Assembly (NCBI GenBank): GCA_038363925.1
Contig: JAQQWL010000001.1
Span: 2,108,001-2,172,000, forward strand
Origin: Apiospora phragmitis
Lineage: Eukaryota > Ascomycota > Sordariomycetes > Amphisphaeriales > Apiosporaceae
Length of the DNA: 64,000 nt
Direction: 5' to 3'
The translations under genes were made by a program, and so were the position numbers. Below the pieces are notes generated by a model. That model was not told the origin of the DNA. It did not search any database and saw nothing but the letters and a program-made list of their open reading frames with translations. The first letter of the stretch is position 1. Each line of letters opens with the position of its first letter. This document shows, in pieces, positions 12,001 through 23,900 of this stretch.

Positions 12001-12888
12001 GGGAATACGTCAAAAAGACCCAGCAAGGCCTCTTCCGTAAGCCATTTGTCCGGAATGGCGCTGACCAAGACCGTTGTGGCTGAGGCACGAAGTCGATGCT
12101 CGGCCGTAGTCAGCCAGTCTTGCCGTATCTTTACGAAGACCTTAAGTTCCGCAAAGAAAACCCCACAAACCCAAAGAATAACAGCGACGGCCAAAATCAG
12201 ATGTGCCCAGTATCGGTTGGTTTTCGTCTGTGACCTATCGGCTCTCGGCGTTAGTATTGCATTTCCAGGAAATACTTTGCATATCTTGAGAGGGAAATAC
12301 AGATGGCTTTTGTATAAGCCTTACATCCATGCCTCCCCGAGACGCACTGGAATAGGAAGGACTAAACACCGGTATAAGATATACACTCCGCATGCCACTT
12401 ACACATTTTCCCCAAGCCAGGGTATCGAATCCCGTGATATTGGCTTGTTTTGAATGGGTATCCTTCTCGTTGTTGTCGAAATTCTGACTGCGGCCACCAT
12501 GGTAGTTGATTGGTATCAGGATGGGGATGATGACGAGCGCCATGGGTATGAAGATGATGAGCAGCGTCTGCAGGTAGCGCAGGAAGAAGTAGGCGTCGAG
12601 TCCGCACTTCTTCATAATCTCGCGGTCCTTGAAGCGCATGAGCGCACTGATCAGCCCCCACGGGGTGTCGGGCGGCGGCTCCGTTCGTTCGCGCTCGGGC
12701 ACGAGGTAGGTTTTGGGCTTGAAGATGCGCGCCAGCTTGTTCCGCAGGAGCAGGAAGAGGCCCGTCTGAACGCCGAAGACGACCAACGAAGTCGACAGGG
12801 CGGCAAAGAAGGCCACCAGCGTGATGCCCTCGGTCTCTTGGGCCTTGTTTGCCTCGGGGCTGGGGGGATCCCCTACCGCTGCGGCCAT
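9011..12888 (-). CDS. CSC1/RSN1-like (DUF221) channel family protein (two apparent frameshifts)
   Basis: Member of the CSC1/OSCA/TMEM63 family of osmosensitive or mechanosensitive cation channels. Exon 1 (12888-12403) encodes the N-terminal RSN1_TM part: a hydrophobic span, FKPKTYLVPERER, and LDAYFFLRYLQTLLIIFIPM. The intron is 12228-12402. Exon 2 starts TKTNRYWAHLILAVAVIL and carries the large cytosolic PHM7_cyt domain, with a long Lys/Glu-rich insertion and VARLN-type elements, then the multi-span RSN1_7TM pore domain (ITELIDDFPWLRFLETND onward). The conserved C-terminus is VWIPHDDIGVSEDEIKRTRE and ISNEGTALDSSVRVVYG, ending FSELDLINL. The frame changes at about 10556-10570, just before ITELIDDF, and again at about 9478-9496 before the C-terminal domain; the second could be a very short intron instead. 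The predicted length is roughly 1230 residues. The start at 12888 (MAAAVGDPPSPEANKAQ) fits the family better than the upstream in-frame ATG. Confidence 0.86.
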
Positions 12889-14658
12889 TCGTATATGTAT
12901 TAAAAAGGTAGCCGCCGTTGCGGCTCGTATTTTCAAGGTGGCCATATTGTCGGTTTTGGCGAACCGATTAACGAGTATTCGTCTCGCAGATGGTAGCAAT
13001 GTCGAAATCGATTTCAGCTAGGTGAGGTAGAAAATTGAGATCGGGTTGGGCTATGACCTGCCCACATCAACCTTGACGGTTGTTGAATATGTAGTGTATT
13101 CACACACATGCAAGGGTGGGACAATGACGAGTAGCGTCAACGGTTGACAAACAATAGTACAAGTAAAGCTCAAAAACCTGGCTTGTACGTCTGGTGACCT
13201 GAAGTAATCGGCCCCGGAATAATTAGTAGTAAGTAAATGCAAGAGAATGATTGCCCGCTGCTAAGGGAATAGCTGGCGACATGTAGGTAGAACACCCGTC
13301 GAACGACGGAATAGCTAGCGGCGGGATAGCTGGTGACAATATGGCTACGGTCACAGCTGGACAGTTGGAAAGGGATGATAGTAGTAACACTCAGATTATT
13401 ATTACAGACGCAGGCTCCATTTCAGCAGCAACCTGACTAGCGGTACGATCCATCATCTGGCCCCAGGGCGGGTGGATCTCCTGCCCGAAAGTTTGCAGAA
13501 GACCTGTGTCTCGTTTGAGATTGATTCCAGACAAGCAAATCATTGGCTCGCAGGCGGTGCCCCAAAAAACTTGGCAATGACCCGGATCGTGTAAAGTGAT
13601 ATCAAGTGGCTGCAGACGGGGCGCCAAGCTACGCGCGACTGGGTTCTAGGCCGGGGTTAAGCAATCTAGCGCCTGCAAAGGAACGAACGATAGTACAGGC
13701 AACAGGGGTTCGTTCAACCTGGCTGAATGGTCAGGGGCCAGCACCTGAGAGATCGATCATTCTTTCTTCAGGCTCGTTTCTGAGGAGAGCTCAAAAGAGG
13801 TTTCATTTCACGCGCGCTTATCTGCCTGCACCACGTAGTTACTAACGTAAGCTCAATATAAAGTCAACGGTTTTAGTGGGCTACAATATTGATACTTGTA
13901 GTCTTCCGTACGTCAATTTAGATCGACTATGAGTAAAGGAGAACATGACAAAGAAGGCAGTGCTGCTGGATAAAGGGAGGGAGGTACGGACATGCCAAGA
14001 ACAGCAATCATATTCTCAATGATTGCAGCCCTCAGAGAAACCCCCCACCAAACCCGCGCTAGCAAAGACCATGACGAAATCCATCTTTTGAGGACTGCCC
14101 GGTCTGCTCCGTTGGGAAATGCGATATCCATCAGTCGGTTACCTCAATCCTGGCAATCCCAATTTCAAGAGCTGCAAAACATCCCGTTTAACCGGTTGAA
14201 TGAGAGCGAGCATCAACAAAAAAAAACATGATATATTTGCCAGAACGTCACTAGTGGTGACAAAGTTCAAAGACTGGCGGTGTAAAGGGCCAACTCATTC
14301 GTATGTACGAATCTCAGGTACGCGTGCGTGTACGTACTTGTTGGCATGCGGATGCGGGCATCAATTGATCAGAGATGTATCTGCAGACTGCACCTGGTCC
14401 TGGGCCTCCAGTTGTTTATGTGGTCCTACCGTCCCTCTGGGACATCTTCAGCGCACAATTGCCGACGTTGCGATCAAATGTCATATCAGCATCCTTCCTT
14501 GTAACCTTAATTGAACTGACAAGGCGGGCGGCTGCCTGGTGTAAAAGCCCAGATTTTAGGGGGCGCCAAGCCTACATCAGTTTTCCTTCAAAACAGTTGG
14601 ATCGCCACACGCCAAACTGGCAGCACGTCTTATTATCCCAGTAGCTTTTTATGCAAAG
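12889..14658. other. Divergent promoter region, CSC1-like / METTL4-like
   Basis: A 1.8 kb stretch between divergent starts. It has local repetition of GGAATAGCT/GGGATAGCT-like words near 13264-13345 and an A-rich run at 14217-14228. Open frames are short and unconvincing. No RNA gene seen. Confidence 0.5.
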
Positions 14659-15810
14659 ATGGAGTCATGCATTCTGTATGAAAACCCAGACGGGTCCGTT
14701 CTGATCATCGATATCCCACGGTCAATTGAACAGGCACAATTCTTGTCCGGAGCTGCAACTGCACCACCACCCGGGTCGCCTGCACAGCAGCCTAGAAGGC
14801 GTCGGCTTTTGTCTTCCAAGCCTTTGGAAAAGCCATGGCAAGCTCCGTCGGCGAAGACCACCGCAGAGACACTGAGCTCGTCATCGGCATCACCTTTTGT
14901 GCTAATAGACGAGTTGATGGTGACAGAAAGCGTCCGAAAGGCGTGTGAAGAAGTCAGTCGCCTCTACACTGGTGCGTGGTGTTTGCCACGGATTTGCAGG
15001 CTCCCTGCATCAAACCAGCCCAGCAGCCCCTCCCATGTGGCAGCTGCTGCGTCTACCAGGAAAGGGGACGACGATCAGGAGGATGTCGTAGACGACGACA
15101 AGGTTTCGTCGCCGTATGTACCAGAAGCAAGCCATTATCTTGAGGGGTCTATCCAGGAATTGCGGCCAGCATTCCTAAAGGATGCGCCCAAGTTCGACCT
15201 AATGGTACTGGATCCGCCTTGGCCAAGCAGATCAGTGAAAAGGAAGGAGGCGAGTTACCAAATCGCGTACGATATGCAAGAGATGCGGGAGCTGTTGTCT
15301 CTGATCCCCGCCGCAGCTCACCTTAACCCCGACGGCCTGGTGGCAGTCTGGGTGACTAACAAACCGGCCGTCATCGAACTTGTCAAATCGCAAGAAGGTA
15401 TGTTCTCGCAATGGGGCCTCGAACTTGTCGGAGAATGGATTTGGGTCAAGGTAACAGATTCTGGAGAGCCAATCGTGGAATTAGAGTCTACATGGAGAAA
15501 GCCCTGGGAAAGGCTGCTGATTGCAAGGAGAAGGGGCAGTTCGACTAAGATAGGTCCAGAACGCAAGGTGATATTCGGGGTTCCTGATCTCCATTCCAGA
15601 AAACCGAACCTGAGGGAGCTATTTGCTAGCATTCTTCCCACAGACTTTGTAGGCCTCGAGGTATTTGCGAGGCACACCACAGCTGGATGGTGGAGTTGGG
15701 GCGATCAGACGCTTCTTTTTCAACATAGACACCATTGGGTTGAGGAGGATGTTATTACAGAGTCAGCTTCAGCCCAGGATCCTTGTGTAGATGTATCAAT
15801 CACCCCATAA
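14659..15810 (+). CDS. METTL4: METTL4-like MT-A70 adenine-N6 methyltransferase
   Basis: Single-exon protein of 383 residues. The second half is an MT-A70 methyltransferase domain: FDLMVLDPPWPSRSVKRKE carries the catalytic DPPW motif at residues 185-188. It is followed by LLSLIPAAAHLNPDGLVAVW, WGLELVGEWIWVKVT, KPWERLLIARRRG and KVIFGVPDLHSRKPNL, and ends VFARHTTAGWWSWGDQTLLF. The KPWE and HSRKPNL blocks place it with METTL4 rather than METTL3/METTL14 (Ime4/Kar4). METTL4 enzymes methylate adenine N6, reported on U2 snRNA (m6Am) and proposed for DNA; the target here is unknown. The N-terminal half is less conserved and has Pro/Ser-rich insertions but retains the family start, CILYENPDGSVLIIDIPRSI. 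The gene is tail-to-tail with uL23m, 122 bases apart. Confidence 0.88.
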   Translation: MESCILYENPDGSVLIIDIPRSIEQAQFLSGAATAPPPGSPAQQPRRRRLLSSKPLEKPWQAPSAKTTAETLSSSSASPFVLIDELMVTESVRKACEEVSRLYTGAWCLPRICRLPASNQPSSPSHVAAAASTRKGDDDQEDVVDDDKVSSPYVPEASHYLEGSIQELRPAFLKDAPKFDLMVLDPPWPSRSVKRKEASYQIAYDMQEMRELLSLIPAAAHLNPDGLVAVWVTNKPAVIELVKSQEGMFSQWGLELVGEWIWVKVTDSGEPIVELESTWRKPWERLLIARRRGSSTKIGPERKVIFGVPDLHSRKPNLRELFASILPTDFVGLEVFARHTTAGWWSWGDQTLLFQHRHHWVEEDVITESASAQDPCVDVSITP

Positions 15811-15932
15811 GATTGCGTGACCCAATAGCAGCTCGTTTTTTTGTTCATTTAGGGACTTTTTATACAGGTATCGCACATGATCGTACAACCGTAGTCTTCG
15901 CCCATTCATCCATCTAATTGTCCCATCATAGT

Positions 15933-16559
15933 CTATGATTCCGTCCACTTGGGATCCAATTCTCTCCGGTTATCCCACTTCGCCGCACCGCTCACCAGCT
16001 CCCTGGCCTGCTTCGCCAGCAGACTGCGGTCCTGCGTCTTCTTCTGCATGTTCGGTCGGTCAATCGTGCCGTACAACTGGTAATTCTTCATCTGGCTCTC
16101 CCGCTTTTCGTGGAGCTTGACGCGCGCCTCGGTCGCCTCGTCGTCCCACTGCTTGAGCTCCTCCTTGGTCGGCTCCTTGGGCCACACGAACGGCTTCTGC
16201 AGTTCCACCGTCATGTACTTGATGGACGGCGGCCGCTGCACCCGCTGCGTGATCGGGTGGCTGCGGAGCACGGGCCGGCGCATCACGGCGGAGCGCACGC
16301 CGAGCGTGACGACGGAGTAGGCGTTGAAGAGGTAGTCGCGGATGTCAAGCTTGTTGAAGTGCAGCGGCACCTTGAAGGTCGCGAATTGCGGCAGTTGCGA
16401 CTCGCGGGTCGGCCGGCAGAATGTGATGACATTGTCGGGTCTTTGCTTCACGGTCAGGTGTATTCTCGTTGTTGGATCGCTGGCTTGAGCTGTATTGACT
16501 TACAAGTAAATCTGCTTCAGGCCCGTCTTAAACGGTTTAGATGCTGCTGCTGCCGCCAT
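15933..16559 (-). CDS. MRP20: Mitochondrial large-subunit ribosomal protein uL23m
   Basis: Mitochondrial homologue of ribosomal protein L23, which sits at the exit of the polypeptide tunnel and contacts the inner-membrane insertion machinery. Exon 1 (16559-16504) encodes MAAAAASKPFKTGLKQIY. The 63-base intron (16441-16503) is removed to give KQIYLPDNVITFCRP, after which the L23 fold follows: FKVPLHFNKLDIRDYLFNAY, VVTLGVRSAV and a lysine/tryptophan-rich extension, YMTVELQKPFVWPKEPT. The C-terminal extension of about 80 residues is typical of the fungal mitochondrial form. The total is 187 residues, and the exon lengths sum to a multiple of three. The stop is TAG at 15933-15935. Confidence 0.9.
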
Positions 16560-17073
16560 TGTGTCTAGAGTGGCAGGGTAGTGCGGTATCTCGGGGAACC
16601 CCTTGACGCTTCTCATGCGACATCACAGGCAGGTAGAATTTCGAGCTTCAACATCGGAGGTACGGCGACTGAAAATCCGGCCCCACGTTCAATTGACAGC
16701 AGGAAACCTCGCGCTACACAGTAAAAGGCTAGACCAATTGAACTGAGCTACCCGGGACCCCTACCATGAGCAATACCCCACTAACAACCACCAAATATGA
16801 GTCTGGGGTGGCCAGCTTTTCAACGTAAGTTGTTAGGCTTGGGTTTTGCCATGGGTTAGACTAACTAACGATACTGAAAAGGGCATCAACTCTTCCCGAT
16901 GAACGCAATGCTTCTCTGAATGAACTTTCTTTTTTGTTTTGTTTTACAAACAGCTGATATCCGTTGAGCTCCGTCAATGATCCTGGACCTTCCTGATCTA
17001 CTCTGATCTAGCCGCGGTCTACATGCGAGAGTATACCTTACTCTGCTTTACAGTTTCCCAATTCTATAAGCCT
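16560..17073. other. Intergenic region between uL23m and the DJ-1/PfpI gene
   Basis: These 514 bases contain the uL23m promoter and the 3' end of the DJ-1-like gene. On the minus strand, 16722-16758 looks like the start of a tRNA (a TAGCTCAGTT A-box-like word), but no matching T-arm or acceptor stem follows, so no tRNA is called. Confidence 0.5.
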
Positions 17074-18202
17074 CTAGATATCGAGGCCATCAACAACCTT
17101 GCCCTTCACCCAAGTGTGCTGCAAGACGCGGGCAACCTCCTTGGCACACTCCTCATCCACCATGATGCTGACAAGATACAGAGTTGCATCTATGCCAGCA
17201 GTAACTCCCCCACTCGTGATTACCCGAAGACCACCTAGGCGCATCGCGGCGCGGCGGACAATGGACTCGCGGCGGCCCTGGCTCTTGAAAGACATGCTTC
17301 CCTTTCTGTGCGCACTTGTTAGCTGAGGAGATCCATTGCCTGTTCGACAGTATCTAGACGTACCGAGCGTTGGAGGGGCGTTGTGTATCTTGAGCATCAG
17401 ACTTGCGGCGGATGTAGGGGTTATCATCCTCATCGCCGATGTCAAAGCGAAGATTGTTGACGACGTAGCGGGCCTCCTCGTCCACGTCGGTTCTCTCCTG
17501 AGCATCCCGAACAGCGGAGTGGCTGCAGAGGTTCTCGAAGGCGGTCATATAGTCGGGGTGGGTAGTCGCTGACAAGCCCGAAAGGACACCTGCTTCGGCA
17601 AGGTAGAGGGCTCCGGTGCAGATGGACAGGAGTGTGCGCTCTCGGGCGGAGTCCTTCTGCTGCAGCTCAGAATAAGCTTTGATGATTCCCAAGGGCTCGG
17701 CCTTGGAGTTGAGGATGTGGTCGCTGTCGCCGCCGACGATGACAACAACATCGAAGTCGTTGAGTCGCTCGTAAGCCTCTTTGTAGGTGATCTGGGAGCC
17801 CACCATTGCGCCCTGTTCAGACAGGACCTTGGGCTCGGCGCCGGCAATGGTGCACTCGAATGCCTTGGTTGCTACAGCGTAGAAAATACATATAGTTAGT
17901 TGCTGCTTCTTGACCTTGGGGGTAGCTACTACATAGGACATGGAACATGAACTTACTAGGGTCATCTTTGTTGTGCTGTGCCCAGGTCAAGGCCCTATTT
18001 AGTAATGTTAGTACTGTCTTTTCTTTTGACGCAGTAATGTACGAAGTCACGCCTGACTCGTACTAGATCACACTGGAGAATTCCTGCAATGAATAACTTA
18101 CTCGAAGGGGCCAGCGAAGTCCAAGAGGTTGAACTTCTCCTGCAGAACGAAAAGGACTTCGATAGGTTCATTATTGATGGCCGAGGACTTGTTGGCTGCC
18201 AT
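17074..18202 (-). CDS. DJ-1/PfpI (glutamine amidotransferase-like) family protein
   Basis: Class I glutamine-amidotransferase-fold protein of the DJ-1/PfpI superfamily, 292 residues. Four exons (18202-18102, 17994-17957, 17871-17364, 17305-17074) join in frame: MAANKSSAINNEPIEVLFVL begins the first strand, NLLDFAGPFEALTWA follows, and VVVIVGGDSDHILN leads to the nucleophile elbow LLSICTGALYLAEAG with Cys131. The C-terminal part ends with RVITSGGVTAGIDATLYLVS and a helical tail, as in the AraC-type/isonitrile-hydratase-like subgroup of this superfamily. A Lys/Arg/Asp-rich insertion (DEDDNPYIRRKSDAQD) lies before the last exon. The exact activity (glyoxalase, isonitrile hydratase-like, or none) cannot be told. 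The position of Cys131 after the SIC motif is what would be expected for an active member. Confidence 0.9.
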
Positions 18203-20940
18203 GGTTGGGACAAAATGATGTGAGATATGCGGTTGATGTCTAGGGTGGATAGCAGGACAGAGTCGAGTGTGACACTGGATGGTGGAGATTGCAGTTGGGT
18301 TCAGATCAGATCAGAACTGATCGAGGTGGTGATGGTGATGGGTAGGAGGGGGTGCTTTGTTTCTTGAGATGAGAGGCTTGAGGATGTGTAATAAGCCTTT
18401 GTAGGAAGGAAGGGAAACAAACAACAGGTTGACTGACTTAATAAGAAGAAGTCCTGGAGCGAGGGGTTTCTTCAATTGATCTGGGGTGAAAAGGGCAGAT
18501 GATTGGCTTTCGCTCGAAGGAGGGGTTCGGTGTCTGGCGACGTAATTGGCCCTGGAGACATCCCATCATCAGGTGGTCACGAGATGCACATATGTACCGA
18601 TGAAACATTCACGAATGTCGTTAATAAACCACCAGCTTGCCAGAGGGCCGCCCCCTTCACTGCCCCTCCACAGATCCCGTACAAGCAAACAAACGGACGA
18701 CTCCATACATTGTCTGCAATCACATTAAGTACAGATATGCCTCCTTGGTTATGCCATAGCCCCTGATTAAGAATGCCATGAAGCCCGAACTATCAACGAA
18801 CATTTTGGGCAGTTGTGCTGAGGGATGTGTTCCAACGGTAGGGAGGTACATGCAAGGTAGCTCTCCAGCTCGAGCTAAGGGTCGGCGGCTTCCCCGCCCA
18901 GTATTGGCAGCCCACTTCCCCGCGATTTTCTGGGCAGCCCCCCTGGGGCCTGACGGCCTCAGCAGCCCAGTCTTACAGGAGGGCCCCACAATGCAGCGCT
19001 CAGTGGCTCAACCGTCAAACGGGCCATTGACCAACATCGGCCGATTTGCTCAGGGCATGGACCGACAATGGGCAGATACTTGCTACAGTAACAGCAGTTC
19101 CACGAAGACAAGTAGCACGAGTTGGCCCATAAGTACCGCAAAAAGCAGTCACTTGATATTATATTGAATCTATCGGAGCTGCATATGATCGGGGAGAAAC
19201 AGGGTCCTGAAATATGACCTATGGCGGCAGGGGGCTGTCGAGGGGTTGTCTCCAGCATTCGTCGGATATCCCCGCATTGATTTTACTAGCCTAGGTAAAC
19301 ATGGAGGTCAGCTTGAGCTTCCAAAGTCAACCACACTCAGAATAGCTTCACCTGTAAACAATCACCGACAAGTCAAATCACATCGTAGATGCCCCCATAA
19401 GCTGGATGTGATTTGCCATTTACAATTGGGTGTAAGATGATAGGTGATGCCCAGCCATTATTTTCATCGAGGGAGCAGAGGAAACCCTTCATATATTTCA
19501 TCACAGCCGAGCATCTCCAGCAGGATAATTATTCTGTGTGAGGGCGACTGAGGAAGAAAACGAAATCAGTCACTCAATAGCTGGCATGCTATTGGACGAG
19601 CATATATATATATATGAAGCTATCTGTAGTACTTCGAAGTAAAGTAGACTTGTTAACAAGACAGTACCTAACAAGACAACTGGTTACCAGAAAGGGCAAA
19701 AGAATCACAGCCCAAGCCAACCTGGGGAATATCAACAGCGGATAGGCTAACCTGATAAGACGGTGATGATACCTACCGCAAGTTAAAGGAAGTCATGGGA
19801 AAGGGAATAAGAGCTTGTGTGGGTTTTGCAGTGAAGTTAGGCACCTGATGGAAGTCTCAGTCCATACCTTTGACTGCAGGGCCATCTTTACTATATGTAC
19901 TATGGCTTGCAAGTCACTTAGACTATTTCCCTGCATTCTTGCACAATGGGCTTGGGACCTAGCGTGGGCAGACGGCCAATGAATCGAGGGACGGGAAGTG
20001 ATTGCTCCCTGAGACAAGGATAGGCAAGTCCGATGGGAAATAGAATATGAGCCCCTGGAATGTGTCTATGGCAGTATCAACTTGAGCAACTTGGTTTCTT
20101 CAAACAAAAATGCCATGAGTTCATCCAGATACCTCATAACCCCCGTAGTTGTACAGTAACTTGTAGAGCTATAACAATGCATAAACAAGTCTCATGTGGT
20201 GTCCTGTGTATGCTATGCTTTAAGTATTTCCATTTTGGTATCATATCAGGTTACGTAGCAGCGGCTGCAAGCTGTGAAACGGGGCTGACAGGAAACAATT
20301 CCAGATTTTCCACTCAGAACCAGTGTTGACGATATTGCAGCGTTTACGGACGCCTGCAGCTATCAAAGTAGTCATACCGCCGTGCCGCCTAGCTGTACAA
20401 GCTGTAAAGCACGCTTGGCGGTTAGCTCTTCAACGAGGACGGATTCAGGCTCACCAGAGTTGTATCATACCATAAATATCCTAGAGAGCAGGAAAGCTTC
20501 AGAGATACCCAGCGTTCGACGATTTGATATTGGTATGTTTCAGTCAATATGTAGGTAGGGGTGGCATTGGAAATCTGCTTAGCGTGGGAGACCGTGGGGC
20601 CACGGATAACAGCGGGCTAAGTGCATCACTTCCCCTCGAACAGGACCTGCATTGGTCATTGGTTTGATTGATCCAAGGATCCAAGGGTCGCAAGCTCCTA
20701 ACCTTCTTTTTCACCAGGTAACCAAATAGGCTTCCATGAAGGTGCTCCTAACCTTCTTTTTCACCAGGTAACCAAATAGGCTTCCATGAAGGTGCTAAAG
20801 CTGCAGTGTCGTCAAGCAAATTTCCCGACCTGTCGGATAGATTGAACGAACCTTGGAATCCTTCGACATGAGCAAATCATTAGACCAAGCCTGACTTACC
20901 TGACGGTGATTGGCACATATTCCCAAGTTCCACTGCCAAT
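18203..20940. other. Intergenic region upstream of TSC1
   Basis: A 2.7 kb stretch between divergent starts. Open frames (for example 18778-19167 on plus) have no recognisable domain. An (AT)n-like word lies at 19602-19615. A perfect 50-bp tandem duplication sits close to the TSC1 start (listed separately). No RNA gene seen. Confidence 0.5.
20694..20793. repeat. Perfect 2 x 50-bp tandem duplication
   Basis: Bases 20694-20743 are repeated without any mismatch at 20744-20793, followed by three more matching bases. The unit starts GCTCCTAACCTTC and ends CCATGAAGGT. The duplication lies about 150 bases upstream of the TSC1 start codon, so it is in the promoter or 5' UTR. Perfect identity suggests a recent event or an assembly artefact. 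Confidence 0.95.
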
Positions 20941-23900
20941 ATGGCGTCCGCTCCGTAAGTGTACCCTTCATCGCTGTCAGCAATCTGTCGCACGCAAAAC
21001 TTCGAGCGTTACGAACTGACCCATGGCCGCTCGATATTAGGTCCTTCAAGGAGCTTTCCAAAGCCATCAGCTCCTTCATACCTACCGCACGATTACCTCT
21101 CCCGGACGACCTGATCGAGATTATCGAAGGCTATCTCGAGAAGCACGAAAAGTTTGACGAGAGCGTCGCCGATAAGCTCAACGACGACCTGATCGCTATC
21201 TACCAGAAGGATGTCAAGGGCACCCAGGCCCGCTACGGGCCCTTCCTCAACATCTTGCGCCAATTGAGGCCGCTGATCGGACAGCCTGCAAAGGTTATAC
21301 AGTGGTGGGAACAGCTGCTTCCCATGCTGGACCTGCTCAACCAGGAGAAGGACCTGGCATCAGAGGCTCACAAACTGTTCCGGGACATTCTGACCTCGGA
21401 TGATGTAGACAGTGCGGACGACCCTGCTGCTGGTGCCGCAGTCGCTTTGGCGGAGAAAATCATGGCTTTCTGGGTGCAAGATCGCTGTTCCGCAATAAGG
21501 GCCGACGCGGGGCTCGCAGCCTTCAAAGAAAAGCAACTGCGGGAGGTATTGATAATCTACGGGAAAAGACACCCGATGGACTTCATGGGACTCCTGGACA
21601 AGTACATGGTGGACAAGAAATGGCGGTCCCATGCGCTGAACTTGATGGGCGATTACATACAGAGCCAACCGCCTCACCTTCACCAAATCCTACAAACCCC
21701 CATCTTTGGGACCTTGATCAACATCCTTCAACTAGATACGTCTACAACTGTGGTGACTATGGCCCTGACGGTGTTGACCATGATCTTGCCGCATATGCCC
21801 TCCTCATTAGTCCCTCACTTGTCAACCCTCTTCAACCTATATGCCCGGATTCTATTTTGGGAGCGCGAGCTCTCTGCCATCGAGCTGGGCGTCAGTGCCT
21901 ACGCCGAGCGGAGGGTCTCCCCAAGCGCTGCAGGATGGCAAAAGATGCTGTATATGCCAGAAATCGAGGAGAAAACGATACCTCAGCTTCTGAACTACTT
22001 CACTATCCTTTACGGGCTATACCCAATCAATTTTATGGACTACATCCGGAAGCCTCAGCGTTACCTTCGCCATGCGGATGCTCCCGACTCGGATGACATT
22101 GAGGTGCAGCCCACGGAGATACGGCACGCCTCCGAACAGTTTCGCCAGTGCCACTTACTGCATGAGAACTTCTATACTTTGACGATTGACTCGGAAAAGA
22201 CCGACTTTGGTAGGTGGATCAAGAGCGAGCCCGCCGAGGTGGTGGCGGACTGCATGGCCCTGCGTCATTCCATTGAGCTGGAAGGCGAGCCCGACATGCC
22301 GTTCAGCCAGCCGGGCGCCCGGAGCTCCTCGGCCAGGCGTGAGTTCGAGAAGGATTTGCATGATCATGCTCTCCTAAACACATCGATTTCCCGCGCAAAT
22401 TCGAGCATCGGTGGGGCGAATCGTGATAACTTGCAGCCGACGTTCGTCGAATCGCCCACCAGCGGTCGCTCTTACCCTACAATCATTCGCCAGTCATCCC
22501 AGAGTAGCCGCCATTCGCTGCATGATGAGTCGAGCGCAAGGCCATCAGGCAGAGGTGGTGATAGCCCAGCGCTGCAAGCGCAACTGACCTCGTTCGGCTC
22601 ACAGACGCATTTACAAGACCTGATCAACTCGAACAAAGCTATCAAATCGGAGCTACACCAATCGCTGGCGAATGACAGCGTCCCGTCTCTAGCCTTGAGC
22701 CAGCAAGAGTCTAATTCAGAGAGGCCAGGGTTTTTGACGCATGGGACTACGCAGTATACCAGTACTCCCGTGTCCGCAACGGCTGTTGGCGACGACCAGC
22801 AATATTACCACCTCTACCGTCAAATTATGCTACTACACAACGACTTGACGTTTGAGCGTTTCATGAAACAACAGCACTTGACACATATGGGCGAGCTACG
22901 AAGCAGGCTAGTCAGGGAGGCGGCTTCCGAAGCTGAAGCCCAAAATCTGATCCTCGCACATCGACAGCTAAAGCAAAGACTCGAGGAGGCGAAGAAGATC
23001 GAGGTCCAGACGAAGAAAGACTCGGAGAGAAGTCGCACTCTCGCAAAGAAATGGGAGGCAGATCTGTCTTCCAAGTTGCGAGTACTTCGGGAAGAGCAAA
23101 GGAAATGGAATGTAGAACGAGAGAGTCTTATGAGGGACTTGGAGGTCATCAAGGTCGAGACCGATAAACTCCGTGTCCTTGTTTCCGAAGCAGAGACCCG
23201 AGAACTAGGCTGGAAGCAGCGTGTTCAATCGGTCGAAGCAGACGCGAGCGAGCTGGAGCACTTGAGGAAAGAGGTTGAGCGGTTGACCGTCTCCGAGCGT
23301 AATTATCAAGCTCAGGAGAACGAGCGACAAGCCGCCATGGCGGGAGCGGAAGAGGCCGATAGAAGAGCTGAGATGTTGGAGATGAAACTCAAGGCCCGTG
23401 ACGTTGAGATTCAGCAGGCCCATGATCTTCACCATTCTCAGATTGCGGCGTTGAACACGAAACTACAAGATGCTCTCCAGAGTGGGGTGGAAAAGAAAGC
23501 GGATGGCCTCAAGTCCCAAGTCGAGAGCCTGATGGCTGCGAGCAGGGCGCAGCAGGAGGAGTTGAAAAAACAAATTGCCAACCTAACCACCAAAACCGCA
23601 GCCCTGAATGGAACTATCCTGGAGTTGCAATCACAGATACCCCATCGGGCTTCAGCTGATTTCCCACGCTCAACATCGCCCGACGCCAATATGCCAGTTC
23701 GCTACTCGGTCGATTCAGGAAGTTCTATGAGCTATCGAGTAGACAGCATCGTGGGTTGTCAGACCCCGATAACTACGATGCAGATGTACTTAACATGACG
23801 GAGCCTTTGGAGCCTTATAACTCCTCGTTGCATATAGGCAGCCCTGTAGCCCGGTCATCTACACCTTCTCTTGCTGAAGGGTCTGATTTCACTGGTCGAG

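Noticed and set aside
16715..16760. tRNA-like sequence on the minus strand (TAGCTCAGTT word resembling an A box)
   Set aside because: No T-arm consensus, no pairing acceptor stem and no plausible anticodon stem follow, so it does not make a tRNA.
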